Of a stretch of 64,000 nt of DNA, positions 13,803-28,096 are shown piece after piece; within the stretch, counting starts at the first letter, position 1; each line of letters begins with the position of its first letter. The position numbers were made by a program, and so were the translations under genes. The notes under the pieces were generated by a model. It was not told where the DNA came from. It was given only the letters and a program-made list of their open reading frames with translations, and did not search any database. The stretch comes from Syngnathus acus (lineage: Eukaryota; Chordata; Actinopteri; Syngnathiformes; Syngnathidae): positions 3,083,912-3,147,911 of the forward strand of contig NC_051102.1 of NCBI RefSeq assembly GCF_901709675.1, given 5' to 3'.

Positions 13803-13941
13803 GCTGTAGTTCCCTCCGACAACCAGCAGTACCTGGAGGAGAAGAGGGAGGCATCACGTTGTAACAGCCAAAGTTTGGAAAACTGAAGTGGCAATCGCAT
13901 TCCTTCAGTCCATGCTATGAAAAACTACAGATGTAACTCCG
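13803..13941 (+). other. Candidate untranslated exon of fam110b
   Basis: Bounded by a plausible acceptor (TTTGACAG, AG at 13801-13802) and a good donor (TCCG before GTAAGAGC, GT at 13942). The sequence is not open in a conserved frame, so it would be 5' UTR, about 1.1 kb upstream of the coding start. Inference from splice signals only. Confidence 0.3.
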
Positions 13942-14021
13942 GTAAGAGCAGTTTTGATGATTTTCTTTCCATTTTTATATCATGTACTGAATTATTAATT
14001 CACATTATTTGTTGTTATTGT

Positions 14022-14100
14022 CAGTGGCACGGTGAGGCACTGGTTAGCACGTTATCTCACAGTTCTGAGGTGCAGGGTTCAATTCTCCATTTTGACTAAA
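14022..14100 (+). repeat. tRNA-like SINE head fragment
   Basis: GGCACGGTGAGGCACTGG, then TTAGCACG (A-box-like) and GGTTCAATTCTCC (B-box-like) about 40 bp later. This is the arrangement of the tRNA-related head of a common fish SINE. The copy is short and lacks a clear tail. Confidence 0.5.
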
Positions 14101-15018
14101 ACTCAAGGAGTTGTCAGTTTCATTTCATTCTGCACTTTTATTCATTTATTTTATATGAATCCTAAATTTTGAGTTAGGTGATTTTTTTTTCTTTAGTTTG
14201 ATTTTAGACTTCAATTCTCTTTTGCAGTGACTGTTCTGCTTTTTGTCCAAAATAAACAAAAGGTCTTTCTTTCAAAATATTTGTCATTGCTTTAATAGAA
14301 CTTTATGCATCAAAAATACTATACTACTGGTATTAGTGAGTATTTGAGTTAAATACTGGCAACTGGTATCAGTTTAAAAATAAAAGTGGCACTGTATTAA
14401 ACAGCCCTAGTGTGCATATGTGTGCGTGCATGTGTGGGAGCTTGAAGCACTCTGTTATAAATGTGTGTCTCTTATCTAATCCTGATTTTGTTGCTAGGTG
14501 CATGATGCCATTTTTAACATTATTGCTAACCCTGGTGTTTTTTTCTTTTTTCCCTTTTGTTCTATTTCAGATAGTGAGGAGAGCTGAAGCCAGGGTGTAA
14601 ACTGACAATTTTCCTTTCCTCCACATCCTCTGGTATCCATTCATCTTTGTACAAACACCACTGCATGTACACAAACAAACAAACAAACAAACACACACAC
14701 ACGTACGCATGCACATTCTTGTCTCTTCCAGTCTGTCTTTGAGCTTGTTCTTGCTTGATGAATGTAATTGGGCTCACTACTTTGAGTTTAGCACTGAAGA
14801 AGACTAAAAGTAAGAATTCCTCTCGGAATTAAATATTTGTCCAGAGTCAAGTTGAAGATTCACTGGTTCTTCTTGGTGATGGTGTCTTTCCTGTCTGTAG
14901 GTGGTCTCTTTTCCACGTTGTGTCTTCATGTTTTGGGGGTCCTTCAGTGCCCCCGCCCTCTGTCAATCCCCCTGCTCCTGCTGCCACCACGGCCGGCCAC
15001 CCCAGACACTCAGTTGCC

Positions 15019-16618
<1,600 letters not shown>

Positions 16619-17645
16619 GTAGTGTTCTACAATCTCGTCTGTGATGTGATTTTTCTCATTGCTCCAAGACGGCTTTTGAGAACGACATGGACAGAAAGAA
16701 AACAAAAAATGACATCAGCAAAAGAATAGAACTTACACACGTACAAACCTTTATGAACATTAAATAGTTCCTTTGGGAGTAATTTGGGACGCTGTACACT
16801 GACAAATGTTCAAATGTTGGATTCAGCAACACGAACAATGTGACTGCCTCATGACAAAGAGCTACTGACCTATCATAGCGGACAATCCATCAATTCACAT
16901 CTAGTTACATGAAATGAAATTCACATCTCATGTGAGCGCAGCTTGCTCTGGGTCCTCTGAATCATAACCCGCTTTGCCCGTTCAGCTGTTAAAATAGGTC
17001 AAGTGATGTGCATGAAAGAGACACAGTGGACCAATCAAACCTTGAGGAAAATAAGGATGGAACTGTCATGGCTACTTCAGATTTTACATTCACACAAAGT
17101 GCCATGTTTCCTCAAATAGTCACCAGGACTCTTAATAGATGCCTGAAGGCGTCTCCACAAAGACATTTTTTTTCTCTCTCTGAAAAAATAAAAAAATAAA
17201 AAATCAGGTCGTGGCAGTACATTTATACTAATTTCTATGAAGTTGGCCTCGTGAATTGAAATTGATCATGTGGGCCTGAAGAATACATGGCTGCTACATT
17301 TGGCTGTTGCGTATATAAACATCCGTGGCCACTGTTTGAAGAAATGCGGCACTTGATGAAATAAATGTTACAGCTCCACATTGTTTATGCTATATTTGTG
17401 AACAAGAGCCCTCAAGCAGAAGCAGAGCCATCTATAACATCATCCTTGGTTATTTTGTTCGGACAGATCAAAATTCTTATCGGAAATGTTTTTGTTGCAT
17501 TGTCAATGTATCAAGTAAATGAAAAGAAATAGTGACCTCTTAAAGTCGGTTACGCAGGTGCACCATGTGATCACATTTAGGTCATTCATATTTCTTTTGT
17601 TTTTAAATGAAGAAGAAACAACAGAAAAGTTCATTTGTCTTAATG
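16619..17645 (+). other. Probable fam110b 3' UTR
   Basis: No coding sequence. An AATAAA signal at 17360-17365 could end the transcript about 0.75 kb after the stop. FAM110B has a long 3' UTR in mammals, so a more distal end is also possible. Confidence 0.4.
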
Positions 17646-17999
17646 CAGTGGTTCTTAACCATGTTGAAGGTACCGAACCCCATCAGTTTCATATGCGCAT
17701 TCACCGAACCCCTCTTTAGTGGAAAAAAAATAATCGAATTCAAGACAGATGTTTTTCACTGGTGCACAAAATGAGCCGTGCATGAACGTTGTTCAAAGAA
17801 TAAAACCAACACAATGCATGAACTCACAACAAATGACATACCAGCAAATCAGTGTGACTTCTGCTGTTGCCTTTGCAAGACCAGTTCAGATATGCGTTAT
17901 CGCGAATTTACACGACATTCAGGTGTGCTCGGCCCTCCGCAGTGGAGGCTCTGCCGAACCCCTGAAGCCGACTCACCGAACCCAGGTTAAGAACCACTG
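17646..17999. mobile_element. Non-autonomous hAT element with perfect 8-bp target duplication
   Basis: Begins CAGTGGTTCTTAACC and ends GGTTAAGAACCACTG, perfect 15-bp terminal inverted repeats. Flanked on both sides by TCTTAATG (17638-17645 and 18000-18007). The perfect 8-bp duplication marks a hAT transposition event. The 354-bp element has no transposase. It lies about 1 kb downstream of the fam110b stop and may fall in its 3' UTR. Confidence 0.93.
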
Positions 18000-18007
18000 T
18001 CTTAATG

Positions 18008-20640
18008 GGTTATAATCAGGACTCAATTGTTCATTGTTAAAGAATTTACCTCATGTTGGTATTGGTGAATGCGATGAGATTGATGTTGCTGTCAGCTAGG
18101 TTTTACTATAATTCCGTTTTTAATAAGGTGGTTTATTCCATGGGAGGAAGAAAAACACAAATATGACAGAATCAAATATTGTGTCACACGCCATTTAACC
18201 GACATTGGACCAATGAGTGCTTTTGCAAATAAATGTACTTTCATCTTTATCATTTTACATTTCACAAGATAATTTGTGGGTTCCATTTTTTTATGAATTC
18301 AAAATCGTCTTTTTTTTTTTAGCTGCATGTTCAAATTAGAGGAGAACAAAGTTCACATTGAGTCACATCCATTGCATTTGAGTTATTTCAGTGTTATTGT
18401 TGGATCTTGGAAATGCTCTCGGGGGTTCTGCCAACTAGTTGGGAGGATTCAAAACGGTTTACATAAGTGCTGCTTCTCTTGTGGGTGGATCATACACACC
18501 TGATTCCCCCTCAAGCTAAAATTCAAAGTTATGCTGGCACTGTCTGTCCACTGAATACAATTCAAAGTGACTGGGAGAAAATTAATATATCAGCTGTATC
18601 ATTGCATGACATTGACAGTGAGACATCCGATTATTAACTTTAGTTAAAGCAATACTAATAACATGTCTGTTCACTGTCACAGGCCATGTGGGAAGGACAT
18701 TGTGGTCATGTCGTGCCGGTGTTCTCCAACTAATGTGTTTGTAGATGCTTTTGCTACTAATGACATCCTTGCATTATGTAGAACAAATAGCTCCATTCAG
18801 GGTGTTGTTGCTGGTTCAGTTTAGTATCGGAGTTCAACTCTCCAGCTCCCGATAATCAAGTCTCCTAATTGTACGTGTTTCAGCTTGACCCCCCCAGTTT
18901 ACATCTTGACATTGGCGTGACCTCCATTTTCATTTTCTGCTTCAGGATGTCAGAGGAAAGCTATTTCACTGTCACAATTTAGATCAATGATAAAGAGAAT
19001 AGGTTATAGCTGACTTGAGTGGCTTTGCAAGCTTGATTCTTAGCCAAACTAAGCAAAACAAAAATATTTTAGCCAGATGTAGAAAGTCACCGGTAAAGAC
19101 GGCTACAAAAACAACAATGGGACACCAGCACCTTGAGAAGAATCAAATGTTTTCAAACCTGCGAATCTATTTTCAGCATATTTAAATGAAAATGGCATCC
19201 GTCTATGTAAATAATAGATTCCAGCTGTTTTCTGTTCTGAGGGGAGACTCGCAGTCCCACACTTTGGAAATCTGCTTTTGGTATTTGAGCACTAGCCAAA
19301 CTATTTCTTCTTCATTCTTCTAAAAGTGAAGGGAAGCTAGTCCAATTTCCTGCTAAAGGTTAAGCAAGTATCCATCCATCCGTTATGTTGCTGTTGAATA
19401 CCCTTGTCCTGTCATTTGTGTTTTTCCAGTGGAATCCAGAAAAGTCCCTGTCAGCATTAAGTAAACAAGAGTGTATTGTTCTTGCAATGTCATCATACTA
19501 TCAGTTCTGTCTAAAAGATTTGAAGTTCTTCTGTGGTACTTTTTTTCTCTCTGTGTAAATGATAAAAGAAAAAAATATATAATTGCTTCTGGGGGGAAAT
19601 CAATGTGTGGATTTCTGTTTTTGGTTCGTTCGTTTCAAGGTTTGCATTTTAGAAAAAATTCCAAGCAACATTCTTGGGTAACTGCCCTCAGAACCGAGCT
19701 GTCTGAGCTAACCTCGGCAAAAAGCTTCGTGTTGGCTGTGTTTTGCTGTGGAAACATTCCATTTTACTTGACTAAAAATAAAAACATTCATGTTTAGGTT
19801 CTTCTATTTTGCATTATTCCAATAAATGGATTTATGCCATTGACTGAACTGCAGTTTTTTCTTTGACCAACATAATCAATTTCCTGGCTTGGGCTGGTAC
19901 TTATTTGAAGAAAGAAATGATTAAAATGCCATCACATTTTTAAACAAAAACAAAATCCCAGCAAGTCGGTAATCAAAAATGGGCAGGGCAGTTTGTGGTA
20001 ATATTCGTTGGAAAAAATCTTAAATCACAACAGATTATTTTATGGAGGTATATTCTGGAGTTGACATTTTTTGCATATACGGCCCTTTTATGTAAGTGCC
20101 CAATGTTCAGCCCATCTAGGGTAAATGTCATAAGTGCTTATAGGAGTACAATATATTTTCATGGAGGGCAAGTCAAGAGAAAAAAGTCACAGTTTTCAAG
20201 GGATATGCTTTTGTGTTTTTGAATCTGGAAACTGTTCTGATCCACTTGTCTCAAACCAGCATATCAGAGACCGCTTTCGCCAGTCTGTTTATCACTACTG
20301 CCATCTACTGGTGAGAAATAAATACATCTACGAATAAACAACCAACCCAAATACTTGCAAATATATAAAGAAATATTATCAGTATGAGGACGGCTGCGTG
20401 ATGTGCGCGTGTTCTGCTAAAAAAAAAAAAAAGGGCACAGGGGCAAGAAATAATAAACCTGCTGTTGACGTAATCATCTTTTATCTTCTATTGTCAGTTG
20501 ATAAATGTGTAAACATGACATTTTTCTGCAGTTTAGAGGTAACCTGTTCGCTCCCCGAAACTATATTATTTAAATATTGTTGGGCTTTTTTGGTACGTTT
20601 TATTACAGATTTTTTATGAAACTGAGTGACGTCGACATTT
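18008..20640. other. Intergenic DNA between fam110b and atg10
   Basis: No convincing exon. AATAAA motifs (for example in CCAATAAATGG near 19820) may be distal polyadenylation signals of fam110b. A stretch at about 20064-20112 resembles one at 30861-30910, probably an undescribed or degraded repeat. The frames are short, AT-rich and featureless. Confidence 0.4.
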
Positions 20641-20763
20641 AGGGGGCGGGGTGTCAGTAGTCACGTGATCTGTCATTACGCTGTTAGTTTGTTTCTGTTT
20701 ATGACGCCCCTGGTTTCTCCCGTGCTATAAGAGCAATTGTTTGGAATGCATCTCAAGAAATCG
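20641..20763 (+). promoter_or_regulatory. atg10 promoter and untranslated first exon, with GC box and CLEAR-like E-box
   Basis: Contains a GC box (GGGGGCGGGG, about 20642-20651), the E-box GTCACGTGAT (20660-20669), which matches the TFEB/CLEAR consensus GTCACGTGAC at 9 of 10 positions, and a weak TATA-like CTATAAGA (about 20725). A strong donor (AAATCG before GTAAGA, GT at 20764) ends a short untranslated exon about 500 bp before the first coding exon. The transcription start is not determined. TFEB/TFE3 control of autophagy genes is established in mammals; its use here is inference. Confidence 0.6.
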
Positions 20764-21267
20764 GTAAGATTTTGCCACTCAAAGTCGTCATAGAGTAGCA
20801 CTTTGAGCCCGTTATCGTTTATCTGCACGTAAATGCGTTAAACGAATTTGTCACACAATATTACATTGCTGTTTGTGAGCGCGACCAAAATAGCAAGAAT
20901 GTACTATTGCTTTTGAATTTAAGGTTGTCAACATCCTGTATCTTTTTCGCTACCGCAATAAACAACTAAAATTAGCCTTTTAGCACCCTTGATTTTGGAT
21001 GCCGGAATGACGTTCGAGTGAAACCAGTGCCTGGTTAACAACGTTGTACCGTAATGCCTCTGACTTGCCGTAGCGATAAGTGAAGTCTCCTCCGGCCATC
21101 TTGCGTTGCCATTCGGTCTGCCATGCATGTTTTGGGAACGTGGGAGGGAATTTTATGCCAATCGTCCATGAGTAGGATCGACCGATATTTATGGGCTTAG
21201 TTGGAATTCACAAGGTTTTACATAGCTTTATTTACGGAGGCATCAATCATATTCTTTCTGTGCAGAA

Positions 21268-23014
21268 ATGAGCTGTCTGCAGGGTGCAGAAAACTTCCAC
21301 CAATGCTGTCAGGTCTTCCTCAAGCTGTCTGATCAGTTAAGAGATGGCTGGAGTTGGGAGCCCATCCAGGTGAAGAATTGATACTCTATGGCAAATATAT
21401 CTGTTGTACATGTGTGACTAATGTGAGTTTACATCAGGGTTCAGAGGAGGGCTACATGAGAAAGACTGCGCTCAAGTCAGTCTTCATAAATTCCCAGGCT
21501 ACACGGAATCAAGACGGCTCGAGTTCCGACTTAGAGTCACACACTTCTTGCGACATCATAGGTGATCAACTAGAACAGGTGAAACATTGCTAGAAATGTG
21601 CATTTCTTTCTTGAAAAATGTTCATCAGATTTCTTTTCATTGTTATTTATTTCACCCGGGTGTCGAGACTTTGGGCAGCATTGCCAACAATATGTCAGAG
21701 TCATATACGATGAAAGTTAGACTGCTCTTTGTCACTGATTATGTTCCTAAATTAATGGATGGAATTTCCAGGCACAGATTAGCACGAAAGACAATAGATG
21801 CACGCATGAGTGACGACTCATAAACTCTTTCCGTCCTCTCTAGGGTGCTACAGCTGACGAAGCAGATGTTTACGGCTTAACTGATGACTTTGGTCATGAA
21901 TATGATGAAGATGGAAGCAGAAGTTTGCTTCAGTATGAGTATCACATCCTGTATTCCTGCAGCTATATGGCGCCTGTGCTCTATTTCAGAGCCTCCACTC
22001 TCGGTTAGTTATTTTTATTCCCTTCATGACCACTAAGTGGGGTCAGTACATGCCGAATCATCCCGCAGGTTTCACCAAGATGATTTGGATTAAACATGCT
22101 ATACTTGTGAGATGAAATCTCAAATTTCTGGTCAATTGGAGCAGTGGGTTGGGAACTATGGCACGTCGAATTTTAGTATTCTCTACAAAAAGCGGTGTGG
22201 CCACCCTTATAACTCAAAATACAAAACTATAGAAAAATACATTTGAATTGTACGGCTTCAATGACACTTAAATTTCGATGTTACATTGCACTTATTTTAT
22301 TTTATTTATTTCTTCTGTCTGTATATCAGAGGGAAGGAGTCTTTCTCTGGAGGAAGTGTGGAGTTTTGTTCATCCAAACTTCAGGTCGCGATTGCAGCAC
22401 AGCCCGTTGACAACTATCACGCAGCAGGTAGTGTATCATTTTAATATGGATATTGAATGTGACGAAGGTATTTTATCAGCTATTTACTTCTGTGGCAGGA
22501 GCATCCACTGCTGGGTCAGCCTTTCTTTATGATCCATCCGTGTAAAACAGAAGAATTTATGAGACCAGTACTGCAGTTAGAAACAGAGCAACAGAGGTAA
22601 GACGGAACAGACATGGCATTTAAGCTGGCGATTATCATTTTCATCATTTCATGACTGGCAAGAGGGTGGCATGAGATGTAATTTTATGTTTTTTTTTTTA
22701 AAAATCTTTTTCTTTTTACTGGCTTCCCACAATGATGTAATCGTGACGGAAGCTGGAAGTTGTAAGGGGGTCGTTAGTACAGATTTTTGAAAAAATCAAT
22801 TTTTCCGGCCAGACGCCACAGACACACACACGCATACAAACAAACATATAAACGTGTTTTGTGCTTTTGTGTCTGTAGACAAGCGAACTACATTTTGACA
22901 TGGCTCAGCGTGGTAGGCCCCCTGGTGGGTTTGGATGTTTCCCTCAAGTACTCCACCCTGCCGTCTCCTCCCACTCAGGCTGAAGCTTCTCTGCAGCCCG
23001 TTTCACCATCTTGA
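21268..23014 (+). CDS. atg10: Autophagy-related protein 10 (E2-like enzyme), complete, 6 coding exons, 244 aa
   Basis: Cytosolic E2-like enzyme that takes ATG12 from ATG7 and joins it to ATG5, a step needed for autophagosome formation. Coding exons: 21268-21369, 21438-21578, 21844-22003, 22330-22427, 22499-22596, 22879-23014, with phases that agree throughout. Family landmarks: the N-terminal helix with DGWSWEP (human DSWEWRP), the core strand YEYHILYSCSY then PVLYFRAS, EGRSLSLEEVW, TITQQEHPLLGQPFF, and the catalytic HPCKT motif with Cys182 (codon 22541-22543; human Cys166). The end is NYILTWLSVVGPLVGL(D), as in the human protein. It is slightly longer than human ATG10 (220 aa), mainly in an acidic insert in exons 2-3. 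The ATG follows the acceptor directly and no better upstream start is seen. Confidence 0.95.
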
Positions 23015-23024
23015 CTGTGTAGGT

Positions 23025-23347
23025 CAGAGGTCCTCAACCACCGGGCCGTGGACCGTTACCGGTCCGTGGGTCATTTGGTACCGGGCCGCACAGGAAAAAA
23101 AACAAAAACATTTTTTTTTATCAATGATCAATTAATTAAAGTCAAGACGCTCGTCCCAGTCACGTAACCTGTTTCCCCACTCGAGCCCGCAAAGCTACGG
23201 AGCAGATACTTAATGGTGAGTTTTATTTTTATGCGGTTTTCATTATAAATGTATTATTTATTTATATATTTATATAAAGGCCGGTCCATGAAAATATTGT
23301 CTGACATGTAACCGGTCCGTGGCGCAAAAAAAGGTTGGGAACCGCTG
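23025..23347. mobile_element. Non-autonomous hAT element in the atg10 3' UTR, perfect target duplication
   Basis: Starts CAGAGGTCCTCAACC and ends GGTTGGGAACCGCTG, imperfect terminal inverted repeats. Flanked by GTGTAGGT on both sides (23017-23024 and 23348-23355), a perfect 8-bp duplication. The interior is rich in CCGGTCCGTGG-type motifs typical of this hAT family. It begins 10 bp after the atg10 stop codon. No coding capacity. Confidence 0.93.
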
Positions 23348-23355
23348 GTGTAGGT

Positions 23356-25430
23356 CACCGAAACAAATCCACTGTGACATGACAACACAATGTGCACTTA
23401 TATCACCCGACTCCGTGTTTTGCATCTGTCCGCTGTCATTAATCTCAAAATTCCTTGAGAAGAAACAAAAGGATGAGTAAGTTGGAAATTGTCAGGGTTC
23501 CCACACATCCCAGAAAACCTGAAAAATGATTGATTCATTTTTCATGACTGTTCCCAGCCCCATCGTGGCGCCCTCCAAACGGAAAAAAAAGTTGCGAAAT
23601 ATGTACTGCCGGCAGCACCACAGTGCTTTTACACAGGACATTGGATAAATGTTGGGCTTTATCCCCCCCAACCCCCATCAGGATGTATATGAGGCAGTGG
23701 GCTGCCTGCATGATGATTGGATGATCTGTCTGAGGCGGAGCTGAGTTTCCCCTCATATGAATGCCCAGCAGCCGCTACTACACATTGCTACGTCTCGTTG
23801 CCATTGGACCCAACGCCGGCGTACCTGCGTGGTGAAAATGTTGCCACAAAAGTGAATTCACACTTGACGGCAGAAAGATCTCTTTTTTTCCCCATACTAT
23901 ATGAAAAATGACTTGCTTAAAAATATGCAGCTACTTCCTAATTTTCCTTTAATTAGGCTCACTTGGGAGACTAATTATCAATGAGATTAATATCAGTTAT
24001 CTCAACCCATATGCATAACCCTTCCCGGAGCAACCCTCCCCTTTCTCTTCCAGTCTCCCTCCTCCTGGCCATCTGCCTCTTTTGAGTCCAAGTCCAAGAA
24101 AGAATTAAGCCTCCCACTCTTAATGAGTTAGATGTGAGGATTAGATCTTAAAGTTCTGGATAAATACACATTGGATATGGTGATTAGGTTTATGCTACAC
24201 ATTTTTGTTTGTTGTTCATCAGTGGCATGCATATAATCAGCTTGTTTGCATATGGAAAATAAACTGCGTGTGTGTGTGTGTCTGTGTGTGTGTGTGTGTG
24301 CGCGTGTGTAGGTGTGTGTCCACTTTTGCACATTAGGCATCTGCTGTGGGGATTCATGGTACGAGAACAGTGAACCATATGCTATTATCAAGGTCACATG
24401 ATTAACTCTGTGTGTGTGTGTGCGGGTGTGTGTGTTTGTGTGCAGTATGTTTGCTGGTAGAAAATGTTTTGGGTGGTCCAATGTCAGTGTGTGTGGGCCA
24501 TCACTTTACCATATGTTTGTCTTGTATTTAGTGAGATTGAACATGCGTAGCTATTTAACATTCTGTATATTTCTGTTTTGATACCTATATTTAGATTTTA
24601 TTTTTTTTAGGACGTAAGAAGAAAAATGTTGTACTTGCAAAATCTGTCAATTACATTTTTTTAATGGTCACTGTTTAAGTTAATTCTATGTTTATGATAC
24701 TCCACTATTCAAGTAGACTGGCAAATTAATAAGGAACTCGTGATTAATTAAATTACATAAACCAAAACTTTAAAACATTTAAAGGAAAGAGGTGGAGAGA
24801 GGCTTGCATTCATGTAAATATGTAAAAAAAAAAAGTTTTTGTTTTGCAGCGATACGGAGTACACAAAAGACTGCGTACATTTAAAGAAATCAAACTAATT
24901 TCCTATTACTTTGGGGGAGGTAGCTGATTCTTTTGTAGTTTATACCTGCTGTTTTCCCCTTATTCGACCGATGTTTTTGTTCACGTCTCATTGAAGTGCC
25001 CTTCATACGCCTCCCTAAGCAAACATACGGACTCATGCACGTGCACATGCCCTTTCACAACAAATAGTCAGAGCCCCACTTGGTCCTAAGAGACACACAG
25101 AGTAAGTAGCAGCTGCTGTCCACGCACACACACACATGCTCGCATACACACACACGTGTGAACACACACACACACGCAAACAAACACACGCGTGTGCACA
25201 CAACACACTGTTTTGTCATGCTTGTTTGCCATTTGTAAGGGTTGGTAAACATTGATACGCCTCCATTCACACAACTGGTATCCTGTGATATGAGCCTCAA
25301 GGATTTAATTATTCCATTTTTTTCCATTATATATTTTAATGATGGCGGTACCATTGGTATTAATAGCCCAAGGATATATCTTGAATGACATTGTGCCCAT
25401 CACCAGGAACACTGCGCCTGCTTAGGGACA
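23356..25430. other. Intergenic DNA with (GT)n and (CA)n microsatellites
   Basis: No gene seen. Simple repeats: (GT)n at 24266-24319 and 24409-24442, and (CA)n with CG interruptions at about 25118-25205. The rest is AT-rich without recognisable coding potential. Confidence 0.5.
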
Positions 25431-25436
25431 TTGAAC

Positions 25437-25802
25437 ATGAACATCCATCCATTTTCCATACTGCTTTCACGCGCCTATCACGGGGTACAGTCTGAACTGG
25501 TTCACAGTTCAGAAGAGGTGCTGGGTCCCAATTCATGCTTCGGCCTTCCTGTGTGGAGTTTGCATGTTCTCCCCGAGCCTGCGTGGGTTTCCTACGTCTT
25601 CCTCCCACGTTCCCAAAACATGCATGGCAGACCGACCGACCACTCCAAATTGTCCGCTGGTGTGAATGGTTGTTCATCTATATGTGCTCTGTGATTGGCT
25701 GGTGACCAGTTCAGGGTGTCGCCTCAAAGACTGAGGGGATAGGCTCCTGCACACCCGCGACCCTCGTGATGATAAGTGGTTCGGAAAATGAATGGATGGT
25801 GT
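25437..25802 (+). repeat. Widespread teleost interspersed repeat, plus orientation
   Basis: Carries the succession common in fish genomes: ATCCATCCATTTTCCATACTG, then GTGTGGAGTTTGCATGTTC, then GATTGGCTGGTGACCAGTTC, then GGGATAGGCTCCTGCAC, ending in an ATGGATGG-type tail. A second copy of the family lies inverted at about 28097-28350. I cannot assign a named family without a repeat library. Confidence 0.75.
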
Positions 25803-27600
25803 TGGTGTCACTCTGTGGCTGAATGCCTCATTCAAGAGGTGTTGTCGGTCTCCCCCTCTCTCTCTCGCTCTCTCTCTCTCTTGCCCCTCCGCACCCCCTC
25901 CTCTCTGTTACACACATGCACTCTACACATGCACACACTGAGTGAAATTTTCCAGTACTGAGATGATAAGAGTGTGTCAGATTATTGCGACAGTTGGTGA
26001 ATGAAGATGTTGGGCTGCTCAGCCATGGTACAATTTCCACTGCTGACATGAGCACACACCAGACAGCAGCATCCAGACTGGAATGCCATGGCTTGAGTGT
26101 ATAGTGAGCAAATGCATCGAATTCACAAAGCAGAATCTATGGAATGTTTGGTATGTAGGCTCCTGTAACTGTATTTCCTGACCAATACAATTGAACAGCA
26201 TAGTCAAAGAATAAATAAGGAAATTGAATGAGATTATCATCTCATTAGTGTACTAGTCCATCACCGGGACGTCATGACAGTTTATCGTCATTAGGTCGAA
26301 AATATAACCACACTGTGACTTCTGTCAACTCCTGTATACTTTATCAGGAATCATGAGTCTGAGGTCTTAATTAATCAAAATCCATTGAGCTCTCTGATCA
26401 GGGCCCCAGGTAACTGGAGGCTATCCAAGATCACTATGGACAAGTGAGATACAATCATTACCATTGTAGCATTAAAGAGAGCAAGCCATTTTCAACACTT
26501 TAGATTGGTCAAAAATTATAAATAAATAAATAAATGGGGGAAAAAAGAGACACCCACACATGTAGTCAAACCAATAATATACATTTCTGAAAAAAATATA
26601 ACATTTACTTGATGGCACTGATAATTGGTGGAAGAATCAAACATTTGCAATATAAACAAGCAGTGGATCTAACCTGACAGCCAATCTTCCTAAATGCTTT
26701 GAATCCCACATTACAGCCATGCCACTGAATGTCAAGCTTAATTCCCTCACACAGCGTAATGAAGTAATTCCATATGACACCTCCAATTGGTGACTTTGGA
26801 GGTGTGCCCACCAGACGAGTTCACTGTCACGCTGGCTTTGAAACAGTGAGATTAGAAAGGTAAATTCATCAGAGAGAATACTTATTGACCTATAAGAAAT
26901 AAAAACAAGATCTCTATTCTTTGTTTTTTAAGATATCATTGTGATACAACAATTTTAACAGTTGGGTTTCACCTCTTAAAAACACATTGCATTTTCTTAT
27001 CAGGAATTAATTGCTGAATTAAATGCTGTAAATACTTTAAGTCACATAGGCTCTTTTGAACACGGATAATAAATTCCTGCTATTTGTAATTTCACTGGAC
27101 AATTGTTGGTACAGAATTAGGAAAGGGTCAAAGCAAAGGACATAACCTCAACAATAAAGACAGCAATCCAAGATAAACCAAGTCTCATCAATGTGACTGG
27201 CACCACTGATAGTCTGTTTTTAAATTGATCAATACTGCATATCCTTTACACAAGTACCACTAGATAAAAAAAAGAATGAATACAGGGTTGTTTAAAACAA
27301 ACTAGGAGGAAAAACAATTACCTTGTCACCTTGATACAGACGACGTCAATATTTCTTTCAGTGAGGCAGAGTTTATCAGAGCTGGCCTTTCGTGAAAATC
27401 GAGTGAAAAGCTCTGCTGTCACTGATAGCCGTCACACGGATACACAAAGCATCCTGTTGTCAAGGTCACACAACTAGCTGCCTGTAGAAAGCAACTGCAT
27501 TAAAATGTTAAGCACAACTTAAAATGAAACATTAGGGATGGAAAATGGTGTAACTTAATTTATTATTTTGCAGCTATTAAGCAGTAATCGATCATTCGTT
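25803..27600. other. Intergenic DNA between two inverted repeat copies; no gene seen
   Basis: Includes a CT-rich run (about 25851-25882). The stretch at about 26600-26850 has a 68-codon minus-strand frame and looks more complex than its surroundings, perhaps an old transposon remnant, but I do not recognise it. No splice-flanked exon with known homology was found. Confidence 0.4.
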
Positions 27601-27610
27601 CATCCATTCA

Positions 27611-27711
27611 TCCGTCCGTCCGTCCGTCCGTCCGTCCGTCCGTCCGTCCGTCCGTCCGTCCGTCCATCCATCCATCCATCCATCCATCCATCCATCCATC
27701 CATCCATCCAT
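27611..27711. repeat. Compound (CCGT)n-(CCAT)n tetranucleotide microsatellite
   Basis: About 13 tandem CCGT units followed by about 12 CCAT units, near perfect. The long open frames through it on both strands are artefacts of the 4-bp period. Confidence 0.95.
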
Positions 27712-28096
27712 GTCGCGTATCTGTGCCATCAGCACCTGGGACAGTTCCGTTTCTCTGCTCCTGCCCCTCCCTCCCCCATCTGCTGCTCATTACTCTCTTT
27801 AACTCTGCTACTTATACCCTTCATTTCCATCCCTCCTGATCGGTTCGTCTGTCTTGCTACTTGTCTGTTTGTTACCTGTTTCTGCGCTCGGCCTGTTTCC
27901 TTTTCTGACTCCCTTTGCCGACCTAGCCCTCCTGTTGACTCGACCACTCCTGAATGCTGCCCGGCCCGACTCCCTGCCTGTCCCTGACCACGCCTCAGCT
28001 CTACATCCTGTCTGCCGGTTTGCTCGCTTTGCTTCGTTCCAGTCTCCCACTCCCTTTTCCTTAAATAAAGACGTTCGTTTCAAACATTGTCATCAT

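Noticed and set aside
14920-15018. Upstream in-frame extension of fam110b
   Set aside because: It has no ATG, and the conserved FAM110B start MPTETL is at 15019.
24128-25354. Frames rich in Thr-His or Val-Cys repeats
   Set aside because: Caused by (GT)n and (CA)n microsatellites.
27568-27987. Open frames of 139 aa (plus) and 60 aa (minus) with VRPS or DGRT repeats
   Set aside because: Produced by the (CCGT)n(CCAT)n microsatellite.
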